Positions 10,001 through 21,400 of a stretch of 64,000 bases of DNA are shown piece after piece. The DNA lies in assembly GCA_949358305.1 (NCBI GenBank), contig OX442317.1:13458186-13522185 (forward strand), given 5' to 3'. Origin of the DNA: Strigamia acuminata (Eukaryota; Arthropoda; Chilopoda; Geophilomorpha; Linotaeniidae). The notes under the pieces are model-generated. The model had not been told where the DNA came from and did not search any database. It worked only from the letters and a program-made list of their open reading frames with translations. Each line of letters starts with the position of its first letter. Position 1 is the first letter of the stretch. Position numbers and translations under genes: made by a program.

Positions 10001-10109
10001 TTTCAGGGACGGGACCATCCGACCTTAGGTGGTAGTCGGAGGTCCTTTTTCCCTTCTCGGGCATTCTCTGCTCGGTTTCAGACGTGGATTGTTCGTCTTT
10101 GTCTGACAT
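6969..10109 (-). CDS. gag: Gypsy Gag polyprotein with long coiled coil and CCHC zinc knuckle
   Basis: This is the 1046-residue structural protein of the Gypsy element, which packages its RNA in virus-like particles. The N-terminal half is disordered and charged. Roughly residues 255-425 are almost entirely Glu/Arg/Lys with heptad-like spacing and should form a long coiled coil. A Ser/Pro/Asp-rich linker comes next. The retrotransposon gag (capsid-like) domain lies at about 665-810 and includes AREWYQGLKNPTWDDFLVRF. A zinc knuckle CYSCGEYGHYSDKC has C998, C1001, H1006 and C1011. The ATG at 10109 is the first after the primer site and follows an A-rich context. At over 1000 residues it is large for an insect Gypsy Gag. 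No internal stop is seen. Confidence 0.93.
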   Translation of the reverse strand: MSDKDEQSTSETEQRMPEKGKRTSDYHLRSDGPVPEMSAKAKARANKRRAKAQKEEQAASLAALDGPERERVPLKMQPFEDTDPEAQENREEIRDVSPGRVSILMTEETNEAPRETVTVGTNPSPPTAQTSVKQTPRKNDGGTPITPRVTASPAVVSVEVSHLIRLTQQAAQLKAMIDIPVGTSVWESITLLTDAICAAQAPTPVARPAAEMPMPQVTPSDTGGFAPDPNRALHQSREKAREEARQEATNRQRRLSAERRELWKEEEEREQRERRTTERTEKLVQKMREEREAKIRKEWNATVEGRHREAQEYEDQFQALVAQRKAEKLQMLREEAILQHQKWEERHRERLREEEARKEKEQFLKEKEEWDRVRWTEEYKAKKQAIIDEQKRWEAENWEKETERFQKEYEQGVSDRKKREENPKRKSEPPSGSDTDTGEDATKPAKTAKRGKSQKRDGSVPKTKDRHPSKRSETGAAIDALLEKKNANKNRERPESEKNSWHSFYENNDGEEPPPSGGSKQKKAGGENPPRGPRFHPQGDPSEPSDSSDDDHPSRPSTGRSQEGSDGHRSNRPNASDRSSRSSNPRSEEGNFQDSSGRHYTMSELGRALLNSFRREGIDLGHPGDEHNRAGERVKRKYGVRNEPSSEATGNIRWQHYIQTRFDGSWKAGDRFLDEVMRIKKATKATVADMLTHGLVELTTGSAREWYQGLKNPTWDDFLVRFDLRYGETPDEISNKLRGLRQAPGETLADYDARAKLLFARAPYEINPAGFTMIFYGGLSAHSQRILLDMRAPRTGDYQDVSNYLLTNTLEIEQRYYATLPPEEADAHEKRLQTSAERHKTSEKLMRPSEYLSGIMSLTEASFGRMLTPKAGSILPANPIAAPKKALAATAMQVTSTDPTQMEKVEETTPLATAKEEEPASSDEEALNEHLENLSTGCDDQGPYLHHAHRALAITQFRAHAQATKARGALGGKRRFPTPFVPKKPGFTPTGDKSNIKCYSCGEYGHYSDKCEKTVKEKDIMQTMIKMMMELKTDLAKNFRAQASPK

Positions 10110-10183
10110 TTTCTTTCGATAATTCTACGATTTGGGTTATCTTATTGAGAGATCACAAGTTCAGATTTGAGATTTATTTCTAA

Positions 10184-10201
10184 ATCCCGGACAGGCCCCC
10201 A
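10184..10201 (-). other. Gypsy primer binding site, tRNA-Pro-like
   Basis: The minus strand reads TGGGGGCCTGTCCGGGAT starting 2 nt after the LTR end. It resembles the classic tRNA-Pro primer site (TGGGGGCTCGTCCGGGAT) with two adjacent differences. The implied tRNA has discriminator C73 and a TCCCGG T-arm end, both fitting eukaryotic tRNA-Pro. The short leader 10183-10110 leads to the gag ATG and holds nothing else obvious. Confidence 0.7.
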
Positions 10202-10315
10202 CGTGTCGCGTCCTACTTTGTATAGGTTTAAATAGCGCTAACGTGTAATACTTTACCTGTGATCAATTATGCAAATACCCAAATGAATACTAAATGTATG
10301 TAAATAAACAGGTAA

Positions 10316-10321
10316 TTTATT
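10316..10321 (-). terminator. Probable polyadenylation signal of the Gypsy LTR
   Basis: AATAAA on the minus strand lies inside the LTR, downstream of the TATA box and about 110 bp before the LTR end. This is the expected order for an LTR retrotransposon. Confidence 0.5.
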
Positions 10322-10832
10322 CACCAGGCTTTATGCCTTTAAAATACACTCAGTAATAATTCTAGAGTCGACGTGGTCAGCGTCGAACAAAGGATTTCTC
10401 AAGATGGCGTCGTCGATTCCGCGTGGTCGGCGGAACAAAGGCGGCGTCTCGAGTTGTCGTTAATTCGTCACGGATTCGTCTTCACGGACGCGGTGGAATG
10501 CTCTCTCGAGTCTTCTATCCGTGCCTGTTGTCTAGGGTTTGGTTTAGCGTCGCAGAGGCCTCGTCTAGGAACTCTGGGGTTCCCTACAAAGCACTCGGAC
10601 ACTTACTTCGGCGAATAATCGTCTGGGCGATTATTCTGGGTGATTTCACAAGGGCTATTCTCGTGCTTTCGCAGGAATAGCTCGCAAGTGACTTCGTGAG
10701 AGTTACAGTTTGCACTTTACTCAGCGATCCTCGATCAATCCTAACTTGTAGTTGAAGTTGGCCTGACGGTGAGGTAGTTGCTGTGTTCTTGGTGTCGTTT
10801 GTGTAAGTTCTTCCTTTAGGCGGGAAACACAG

Positions 10833-10841
10833 CCTTTTATG
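10833..10841 (-). promoter_or_regulatory. Probable TATA box of the Gypsy LTR
   Basis: CATAAAAGG on the minus strand lies about 185 bp into the LTR, in a GC-rich U3. Transcription would then start near 10805. Confidence 0.55.
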
Positions 10842-11024
10842 CAGTGGGGTGAAGGGCCGGCGATCAACCAATGGGGGCTGACCACCAGCCGCTTCCTCCC
10901 CCTCGGGGCACACACCTGCCATGGGGAGGCGGAGCCAACTCGGGGGGGAACGACTCTTCAATCATAGTGACTCAGAGGACAAGTATCCGCCCTGGGGGGA
11001 CACTTATCCAACTGGGTCACCACA

Positions 11025-12457
11025 GTTGCTAAAACTTACATTGAAGCCTTCTACTAAGGTTTAAACACTATTTCTGAACATTCAGAGACATTGGTCTTGT
11101 GGTGTTTGTGCTAAGTCAACTGTGATGTCAAATGAGATCAAAAGTTTATTCTTCCAAATCATTGCTTGGATGTTGCTAAAACTTACATTGAAGCCTTCTA
11201 CTAAAGTTTAAACACTATTTCAGAACATTCAGAGACATTGGTCTTGTGATGTTTGTGCTAAGTCAACTGTGATGTCAAATGAGATCAAAAGTTTATTCTT
11301 TCAAATTATTGCTTGGATGTTGCTAAAACTAACATTGAAGCCTTCTACTAAAGTTTAAACACTATTTCAGAACATTCAGAGACATTGGTCTTGTGGTGAT
11401 TGTGCTAAGTCAACTGTGATGAGATCAAAAGTCTATTCTCCCAAATCATTGCTTGGATGTTGCTAAAACTAACATTGAAGCCTTCTACTAAAGTTTAAAC
11501 ACTATTTCAGAACATTCAGAGACATTGGTCTTGTGGTGTTTGTGCTAAGTCAACTGTGATGAGATCAAAAGTCTACTCTCCCAAATCATTGCTTGGATGT
11601 TGCTAAAACTTACATTGAAGCCTTCTACTAAGGTTTAAACACTATTTCAGAACATTCAGAGACATTGGTTTGTGGTGTTTGTGCTAAGTCAACTGTGATG
11701 TCAAATGAGATCAAAAGTTTATTCTTTCAAATTATTGCTTGGATGTTGCTAAAACTTACATTGAAGCCTTCTACTAAGGTTTAAACACTATTTCTGAACA
11801 TTCAGAGACATTGGTCTTGTGGTGTTTGTGCTAAGTCAACTGTGATGTCAAATGAGATCAAAAGTTTATTCTTTCAAATTATTGCTTAGATGTTGCTAAA
11901 ACTAACATTGAAGGCTTCTACTAAGGTTTAAACACTATTTCAGAACATTCAGAGACATTGGTCTTGTGGTGTTTGTGCTAAGTCAACTGTGATGAGATCA
12001 AAAGTCTATTTTCCCAAATCATTTGTTGGATGTTGCTAAAACTTACATTAAAGCTTTCTACTAAGGTTTAAACACTATTTCAGAACATTTAGAGACATTG
12101 GTCTTGTGGTGTTTGTGCTAAGTCAACTGTGATGAGATCAAAAGTCTATTTTCCCAAATCATTTGTTGGATGTTGCTAAAACTTACATTAAAGCTTTCTA
12201 CTAAGGTTTAAACACTATTTCAGAACATTCAGAGACATTGGTCTTGTGATGTTTGTGCTAAGTCAACTGTGATGAGATCAAAAGTCTATTCTTCCAAATC
12301 ATTGCTTGGATGTTGCTAAAACTTACATTGAAGCCTTCTACTAAGGTTTAAACACTATTTTAGAACATTCAGAGACATTGGTTTGTGGTGTTTGTGCTAA
12401 GTCAACTGTGATGTCAAATGAGATCAAAAGTTTATTCTTTCAAATTATTGCTTGGAT
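11025..12457 (+). repeat. 10-monomer higher-order repeat unit, 1433 bp
   Basis: Monomer starts are 11025, 11172, 11319, 11459, 11599, 11745, 11892, 12032, 12172 and 12312, with lengths 147, 147, 140, 140, 146, 147, 140, 140, 140 and 146. The same ordered types return at 13318-14750 and at 42719. Confidence 0.9.
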
Positions 12458-13317
12458 GTTGCTAAAACTTACATTGAAGCCTTCTACTAAGGTTTAAACA
12501 CTATTTCTGAACATTCAGAGACATTGGTCTTGTGGTGTTTGTGCTAAGTCAACTGTGATGTCAAATGAGATCAAAAGTTTATTCTTCCAAATCATTGCTT
12601 GGATGTTGCTAAAACTTACATTGAAGCCTTCTACTAAAGTTTAAACACTATTTCAGAACATTCAGAGACATTGGTCTTGTGATGTTTGTGCTAAGTCAAC
12701 TGTGATGTCAAATGAGATCAAAAGTTTATTCTTTCAAATTATTGCTTGGATGTTGCTAAAACTAACATTGAAGCCTTCTACTAAAGTTTAAACACTATTT
12801 CAGAACATTCAGAGACATTGGTCTTGTGGTGATTGTGCTAAGTCAACTGTGATGAGATCAAAAGTCTATTCTCCCAAATCATTGCTTGGATGTTGCTAAA
12901 ACTTACATTGAAGCCGTCTACTAAGGTTTAAACACTATTTCAGAACATTTAGAGACATTGGTCTTGTGGTGTTTGTGCTAAGTCAACTGTGATGAGATCA
13001 AAAGTCTATTTTCCCAAATCATTTGTTGGATGTTGCTAAAACTTACATTAAAGCTTTCTACTAAGGTTTAAACACTATTTCAGAACATTCAGAGACATTG
13101 GTCTTGTGATGTTTGTGCTAAGTCAACTGTGATGAGATCAAAAGTCTATTCTTCCAAATCATTGCTTGGATGTTGCTAAAACTTACATTGAAGCCTTCTA
13201 CTAAGGTTTAAACACTATTTTAGAACATTCAGAGACATTGGTTTGTGGTGTTTGTGCTAAGTCAACTGTGATGTCAAATGAGATCAAAAGTTTATTCTTT
13301 CAAATTATTGCTTGGAT
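12458..13317 (+). repeat. 6-monomer higher-order repeat unit, 860 bp
   Basis: This contains the first three and last two monomer types of the 1433-bp unit, joined through one GCCGTC-type monomer at 12892. It looks like a deletion derivative of the 10-monomer unit produced by unequal exchange. Further copies occur, for example at about 17330-18189 and 18190-19049. Confidence 0.85.
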
Positions 13318-14750
13318 GTTGCTAAAACTTACATTGAAGCCTTCTACTAAGGTTTAAACACTATTTCTGAACATTCAGAGACATTGGTCTTGTGGTGTTT
13401 GTGCTAAGTCAACTGTGATGTCAAATGAGATCAAAAGTTTATTCTTCCAAATCATTGCTTGGATGTTGCTAAAACTTACATTGAAGCCTTCTACTAAAGT
13501 TTAAACACTATTTCAGAACATTCAGAGACATTGGTCTTGTGATGTTTGTGCTAAGTCAACTGTGATGTCAAATGAGATCAAAAGTTTATTCTTTCAAATT
13601 ATTGCTTGGATGTTGCTAAAACTAACATTGAAGCCTTCTACTAAAGTTTAAACACTATTTCAGAACATTCAGAGACATTGGTCTTGTGGTGATTGTGCTA
13701 AGTCAACTGTGATGAGATCAAAAGTCTATTCTCCCAAATCATTGCTTGGATGTTGCTAAAACTAACATTGAAGCCTTCTACTAAAGTTTAAACACTATTT
13801 CAGAACATTCAGAGACATTGGTCTTGTGGTGTTTGTGCTAAGTCAACTGTGATGAGATCAAAAGTCTACTCTCCCAAATCATTGCTTGGATGTTGCTAAA
13901 ACTTACATTGAAGCCTTCTACTAAGGTTTAAACACTATTTCAGAACATTCAGAGACATTGGTTTGTGGTGTTTGTGCTAAGTCAACTGTGATGTCAAATG
14001 AGATCAAAAGTTTATTCTTTCAAATTATTGCTTGGATGTTGCTAAAACTTACATTGAAGCCTTCTACTAAGGTTTAAACACTATTTCTGAACATTCAGAG
14101 ACATTGGTCTTGTGGTGTTTGTGCTAAGTCAACTGTGATGTCAAATGAGATCAAAAGTTTATTCTTTCAAATTATTGCTTAGATGTTGCTAAAACTAACA
14201 TTGAAGGCTTCTACTAAGGTTTAAACACTATTTCAGAACATTCAGAGACATTGGTCTTGTGGTGTTTGTGCTAAGTCAACTGTGATGAGATCAAAAGTCT
14301 ATTTTCCCAAATCATTTGTTGGATGTTGCTAAAACTTACATTAAAGCTTTCTACTAAGGTTTAAACACTATTTCAGAACATTTAGAGACATTGGTCTTGT
14401 GGTGTTTGTGCTAAGTCAACTGTGATGAGATCAAAAGTCTATTTTCCCAAATCATTTGTTGGATGTTGCTAAAACTTACATTAAAGCTTTCTACTAAGGT
14501 TTAAACACTATTTCAGAACATTCAGAGACATTGGTCTTGTGATGTTTGTGCTAAGTCAACTGTGATGAGATCAAAAGTCTATTCTTCCAAATCATTGCTT
14601 GGATGTTGCTAAAACTTACATTGAAGCCTTCTACTAAGGTTTAAACACTATTTTAGAACATTCAGAGACATTGGTTTGTGGTGTTTGTGCTAAGTCAACT
14701 GTGATGTCAAATGAGATCAAAAGTTTATTCTTTCAAATTATTGCTTGGAT
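13318..14750 (+). repeat. 10-monomer higher-order repeat unit, second copy
   Basis: Same monomer order and total length (1433 bp) as 11025-12457, with near-identical sequence by eye. Confidence 0.88.
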
Positions 14751-15470
14751 GTTGCTAAAACTTACATTGAAGCCTTCTACTAAGGTTTAAACACTATTTC
14801 TGAACATTCAGAGACATTGGTCTTGTGGTGTTTGTGCTAAGTCAACTGTGATGTCAAATGAGATCAAAAGTTTATTCTTCCAAATCATTGCTTGGATGTT
14901 GCTAAAACTTACATTGAAGCCTTCTACTAAAGTTTAAACACTATTTCAGAACATTCAGAGACATTGGTCTTGTGATGTTTGTGCTAAGTCAACTGTGATG
15001 TCAAATGAGATCAAAAGTTTATTCTTTCAAATTATTGCTTGGATGTTGCTAAAACTAACATTGAAGCCTTCTACTAAAGTTTAAACACTATTTCAGAACA
15101 TTCAGAGACATTGGTCTTGTGGTGTTTGTGCTAAGTCAACTGTGATGAGATCAAAAGTCTATTCTCCCAAATCATTGCTTGGATGTTGCTAAAACTTACA
15201 TTGAAGCCGTCTACTAAGGTTTAAACACTATTTCAGAACATTTAGAGACATTGGTCTTGTGGTGTTTGTGCTAAGTCAACTGTGATGAGATCAAAAGTCT
15301 ATTCTCCCAAATCATTGCTTGGATGTTGCTAAAACTTACATTGAAGCCTTCTACTAAGGTTTAAACACTATTTTAGAACATTCAGAGACATTGGTTTGTG
15401 GTGTTTGTGCTAAGTCAACTGTGATGTCAAATGAGATCAAAAGTTTATTCTTTCAAATTATTGCTTGGAT
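14751..15470 (+). repeat. 5-monomer higher-order repeat unit, 720 bp
   Basis: Monomers start at 14751, 14898, 15045, 15185 and 15325. The unit lacks the GCTTTC-type monomer found in the 6-monomer unit. A similar five-monomer run follows at 15471, ending in a monomer whose palindrome is changed to GTTTAAGC. Confidence 0.82.
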
Positions 15471-18400
15471 GTTGCTAAAACTTACATTGAAGCCTTCTAC
15501 TAAGGTTTAAACACTATTTCTGAACATTCAGAGACATTGGTCTTGTGGTGTTTGTGCTAAGTCAACTGTGATGTCAAATGAGATCAAAAGTTTATTCTTC
15601 CAAATCATTGCTTGGATGTTGCTAAAACTTACATTGAAGCCTTCTACTAAAGTTTAAACACTATTTCAGAACATTCAGAGACATTGGTCTTGTGATGTTT
15701 GTGCTAAGTCAACTGTGATGTCAAATGAGATCAAAAGTTTATTCTTTCAAATTATTGCTTGGATGTTGCTAAAACTAACATTGAAGCCTTCTACTAAAGT
15801 TTAAACACTATTTCAGAACATTCAGAGACATTGGTCTTGTGGTGTTTGTGCTAAGTCAACTGTGATGAGATCAAAAGTCTATTCTCCCAAATCATTGCTT
15901 GGATGTTGCTAAAACTTACATTGAAGCCGTCTACTAAGGTTTAAACACTATTTCAGAACATTTAGAGACATTGGTCTTGTGGTGTTTGTGCTAAGTCAAC
16001 TGTGATGAGATCAAAAGTCTATTCTCCCAAATCATTGCTTGGATGTTGCTAAAACTTACATTGAAGCCTTCTACTAAAGTTTAAGCACTATTTCAGAACA
16101 TTCAGAGACATTGGTCTTGTGGTGTTTGTGCTAAGTCAACTGTGATGTCAAATGAGATCAAAAGTTTATTCTTCCAAATCATTGCTTGGATGTTGCTAAA
16201 ACTTACATTGAAGCCTTCTACTAAAGTTTAAACACTATTTCAGAACATTCAGAGACATTGGTCTTGTGATGTTTGTGCTAAGTCAACTGTGATGTCAAAT
16301 GAGATCAAAAGTTTATTCTTTCAAATTATTGCTTGGATGTTGCTAAAACTAACATTGAAGCCTTCTACTAAGGTTTAAACACTATTTCAGAACATTCAGA
16401 GACATTGGTCTTGTGGTGTTTGTGCTAAGTCAACTGTGATGAGATCAAAAGTCTACTCTCCCAAATCATTGCTTGGATGTTGCTAAAACTTACATTGAAG
16501 CCTTCTACTAAGGTTTAAACACTATTTCAGAACATTCAGAGACATTGGTTTGTGGTGTTTGTGCTAAGTCAACTGTGATGTCAAATGAGATCAAAAGTTT
16601 ATTCTTTCAAATTATTGCTTGGATGTTGCTAAAACTTACATTGAAGCCTTCTACTAAGGTTTAAACACTATTTCTGAACATTCAGAGACATTGGTCTTGT
16701 GGTGTTTGTGCTAAGTCAACTGTGATGTCAAATGAGATCAAAAGTTTATTCTTTCAAATTATTGCTTAGATGTTGCTAAAACTAACATTGAAGGCTTCTA
16801 CTAAGGTTTAAACACTATTTCAGAACATTCAGAGACATTGGTCTTGTGGTGTTTGTGCTAAGTCAACTGTGATGAGATCAAAAGTCTATTCTCCCAAATC
16901 ATTTGTTGGATGTTGCTAAAACTTACATTGAAGCCGTCTACTAAGGTTTAAACACTATTTCAGAACATTTAGAGACATTGGTCTTGTGGTGTTTGTGCTA
17001 AGTCAACTGTGATGAGATCAAAAGTCTATTTTCCCAAATCATTTGTTGGATGTTGCTAAAACTTACATTAAAGCTTTCTACTAAGGTTTAAACACTATTT
17101 CAGAACATTCAGAGACATTGGTCTTGTGATGTTTGTGCTAAGTCAACTGTGATGAGATCAAAAGTCTATTCTTCCAAATCATTGCTTGGATGTTGCTAAA
17201 ACTTACATTGAAGCCTTCTACTAAGGTTTAAACACTATTTTAGAACATTCAGAGACATTGGTTTGTGGTGTTTGTGCTAAGTCAACTGTGATGTCAAATG
17301 AGATCAAAAGTTTATTCTTTCAAATTATTGCTTGGATGTTGCTAAAACTTACATTGAAGCCTTCTACTAAGGTTTAAACACTATTTCTGAACATTCAGAG
17401 ACATTGGTCTTGTGGTGTTTGTGCTAAGTCAACTGTGATGTCAAATGAGATCAAAAGTTTATTCTTCCAAATCATTGCTTGGATGTTGCTAAAACTTACA
17501 TTGAAGCCTTCTACTAAAGTTTAAACACTATTTCAGAACATTCAGAGACATTGGTCTTGTGATGTTTGTGCTAAGTCAACTGTGATGTCAAATGAGATCA
17601 AAAGTTTATTCTTTCAAATTATTGCTTGGATGTTGCTAAAACTAACATTGAAGCCTTCTACTAAAGTTTAAACACTATTTCAGAACATTCAGAGACATTG
17701 GTCTTGTGGTGATTGTGCTAAGTCAACTGTGATGAGATCAAAAGTCTATTCTCCCAAATCATTGCTTGGATGTTGCTAAAACTTACATTGAAGCCGTCTA
17801 CTAAGGTTTAAACACTATTTCAGAACATTTAGAGACATTGGTCTTGTGGTGTTTGTGCTAAGTCAACTGTGATGAGATCAAAAGTCTATTTTCCCAAATC
17901 ATTTGTTGGATGTTGCTAAAACTTACATTAAAGCTTTCTACTAAGGTTTAAACACTATTTCAGAACATTCAGAGACATTGGTCTTGTGATGTTTGTGCTA
18001 AGTCAACTGTGATGAGATCAAAAGTCTATTCTTCCAAATCATTGCTTGGATGTTGCTAAAACTTACATTGAAGCCTTCTACTAAGGTTTAAACACTATTT
18101 TAGAACATTCAGAGACATTGGTTTGTGGTGTTTGTGCTAAGTCAACTGTGATGTCAAATGAGATCAAAAGTTTATTCTTTCAAATTATTGCTTGGATGTT
18201 GCTAAAACTTACATTGAAGCCTTCTACTAAGGTTTAAACACTATTTCTGAACATTCAGAGACATTGGTCTTGTGGTGTTTGTGCTAAGTCAACTGTGATG
18301 TCAAATGAGATCAAAAGTTTATTCTTCCAAATCATTGCTTGGATGTTGCTAAAACTTACATTGAAGCCTTCTACTAAAGTTTAAACACTATTTCAGAACA

Positions 18401-21400
18401 TTCAGAGACATTGGTCTTGTGATGTTTGTGCTAAGTCAACTGTGATGTCAAATGAGATCAAAAGTTTATTCTTTCAAATTATTGCTTGGATGTTGCTAAA
18501 ACTAACATTGAAGCCTTCTACTAAAGTTTAAACACTATTTCAGAACATTCAGAGACATTGGTCTTGTGGTGATTGTGCTAAGTCAACTGTGATGAGATCA
18601 AAAGTCTATTCTCCCAAATCATTGCTTGGATGTTGCTAAAACTTACATTGAAGCCGTCTACTAAGGTTTAAACACTATTTCAGAACATTTAGAGACATTG
18701 GTCTTGTGGTGTTTGTGCTAAGTCAACTGTGATGAGATCAAAAGTCTATTTTCCCAAATCATTTGTTGGATGTTGCTAAAACTTACATTAAAGCTTTCTA
18801 CTAAGGTTTAAACACTATTTCAGAACATTCAGAGACATTGGTCTTGTGATGTTTGTGCTAAGTCAACTGTGATGAGATCAAAAGTCTATTCTTCCAAATC
18901 ATTGCTTGGATGTTGCTAAAACTTACATTGAAGCCTTCTACTAAGGTTTAAACACTATTTTAGAACATTCAGAGACATTGGTTTGTGGTGTTTGTGCTAA
19001 GTCAACTGTGATGTCAAATGAGATCAAAAGTTTATTCTTTCAAATTATTGCTTGGATGTTGCTAAAACTTACATTGAAGCCTTCTACTAAGGTTTAAACA
19101 CTATTTCTGAACATTCAGAGACATTGGTCTTGTGGTGTTTGTGCTAAGTCAACTGTGATGTCAAATGAGATCAAAAGTTTATTCTTCCAAATCATTGCTT
19201 GGATGTTGCTAAAACTTACATTGAAGCCTTCTACTAAAGTTTAAACACTATTTCAGAACATTCAGAGACATTGGTCTTGTGATGTTTGTGCTAAGTCAAC
19301 TGTGATGTCAAATGAGATCAAAAGTTTATTCTTTCAAATTATTGCTTGGATGTTGCTAAAACTAACATTGAAGCCTTCTACTAAAGTTTAAACACTATTT
19401 CAGAACATTCAGAGACATTGGTCTTGTGGTGTTTGTGCTAAGTCAACTGTGATGAGATCAAAAGTCTATTCTCCCAAATCATTGCTTGGATGTTGCTAAA
19501 ACTTACATTGAAGCCGTCTACTAAGGTTTAAACACTATTTCAGAACATTTAGAGACATTGGTCTTGTGGTGTTTGTGCTAAGTCAACTGTGATGAGATCA
19601 AAAGTCTATTCTCCCAAATCATTGCTTGGATGTTGCTAAAACTTACATTGAAGCCTTCTACTAAGGTTTAAACACTATTTTAGAACATTCAGAGACATTG
19701 GTTTGTGGTGTTTGTGCTAAGTCAACTGTGATGTCAAATGAGATCAAAAGTTTATTCTTTCAAATTATTGCTTGGATGTTGCTAAAACTTACATTGAAGC
19801 CTTCTACTAAGGTTTAAACACTATTTCTGAACATTCAGAGACATTGGTCTTGTGGTGTTTGTGCTAAGTCAACTGTGATGTCAAATGAGATCAAAAGTTT
19901 ATTCTTCCAAATCATTGCTTGGATGTTGCTAAAACTTACATTGAAGCCTTCTACTAAAGTTTAAACACTATTTCAGAACATTCAGAGACATTGGTCTTGT
20001 GATGTTTGTGCTAAGTCAACTGTGATGTCAAATGAGATCAAAAGTTTATTCTTTCAAATTATTGCTTGGATGTTGCTAAAACTAACATTGAAGCCTTCTA
20101 CTAAAGTTTAAACACTATTTCAGAACATTCAGAGACATTGGTCTTGTGGTGTTTGTGCTAAGTCAACTGTGATGAGATCAAAAGTCTATTCTCCCAAATC
20201 ATTGCTTGGATGTTGCTAAAACTTACATTGAAGCCGTCTACTAAGGTTTAAACACTATTTCAGAACATTTAGAGACATTGGTCTTGTGGTGTTTGTGCTA
20301 AGTCAACTGTGATGAGATCAAAAGTCTATTCTCCCAAATCATTGCTTGGATGTTGCTAAAACTTACATTGAAGCCTTCTACTAAAGTTTAAGCACTATTT
20401 CAGAACATTCAGAGACATTGGTCTTGTGGTGTTTGTGCTAAGTCAACTGTGATGTCAAATGAGATCAAAAGTTTATTCTTCCAAATCATTGCTTGGATGT
20501 TGCTAAAACTTACATTGAAGCCTTCTACTAAAGTTTAAACACTATTTCAGAACATTCAGAGACATTGGTCTTGTGATGTTTGTGCTAAGTCAACTGTGAT
20601 GTCAAATGAGATCAAAAGTTTATTCTTTCAAATTATTGCTTGGATGTTGCTAAAACTAACATTGAAGCCTTCTACTAAGGTTTAAACACTATTTCAGAAC
20701 ATTCAGAGACATTGGTCTTGTGGTGTTTGTGCTAAGTCAACTGTGATGAGATCAAAAGTCTATTCTCCCAAATCATTGCTTGGATGTTGCTAAAACTTAC
20801 ATTGAAGCCGTCTACTAAGGTTTAAACACTATTTCAGAACATTTAGAGACATTGGTCTTGTGGTGTTTGTGCTAAGTCAACTGTGATGAGATCAAAAGTC
20901 TACTCTCCCAAATCATTGCTTGGATGTTGCTAAAACTTACATTGAAGCCTTCTACTAAGGTTTAAACACTATTTCAGAACATTCAGAGACATTGGTTTGT
21001 GGTGTTTGTGCTAAGTCAACTGTGATGTCAAATGAGATCAAAAGTTTATTCTTTCAAATTATTGCTTGGATGTTGCTAAAACTTACATTGAAGCCTTCTA
21101 CTAAGGTTTAAACACTATTTCTGAACATTCAGAGACATTGGTCTTGTGGTGTTTGTGCTAAGTCAACTGTGATGTCAAATGAGATCAAAAGTTTATTCTT
21201 TCAAATTATTGCTTGGATGTTGCTAAAACTAACATTGAAGCCTTCTACTAAAGTTTAAACACTATTTCAGAACATTCAGAGACATTGGTCTTGTGGTGTT
21301 TGTGCTAAGTCAACTGTGATGAGATCAAAAGTCTATTCTCCCAAATCATTGCTTGGATGTTGCTAAAACTTACATTGAAGCCGTCTACTAAGGTTTAAAC

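Larger units (their letters stand above)
2866..11024 (-). mobile_element. Gypsy (Ty3-type) LTR retrotransposon, 3' end outside the window
   Basis: LTR, primer site, gag and pol are in order on the minus strand, with a frameshift junction and no disabling mutation seen. The limits given cover the part that is certain. No second LTR is found between the pol stop and base 1, and another gene fills that space, so the element probably continues past the left edge and is then longer than 11 kb. The right end abuts a canonical satellite monomer directly, which suggests insertion into the array. The target duplication cannot be checked here. Confidence 0.88.
10204..11024 (-). repeat. 5' LTR of the Gypsy element (821 bp)
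   Basis: The minus-strand sequence starts TGTGGTGACC at 11024, immediately next to satellite, and ends GACGCGACA at 10204, two bases before the primer site. The termini are TG...CA. A TATA-like CATAAAAGG lies at 10841-10833 and AATAAA at 10321-10316, so U3, R and U5 run right to left. Three consecutive inverted repeats lie in the transcribed part (10613-10700). An imperfect repeat of CGTGGTC...GGAACAAAGG occurs near 10372-10392 and 10421-10441. The partner LTR is not in the window, so the boundaries rest on structure, not on a two-LTR alignment. Confidence 0.8.
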
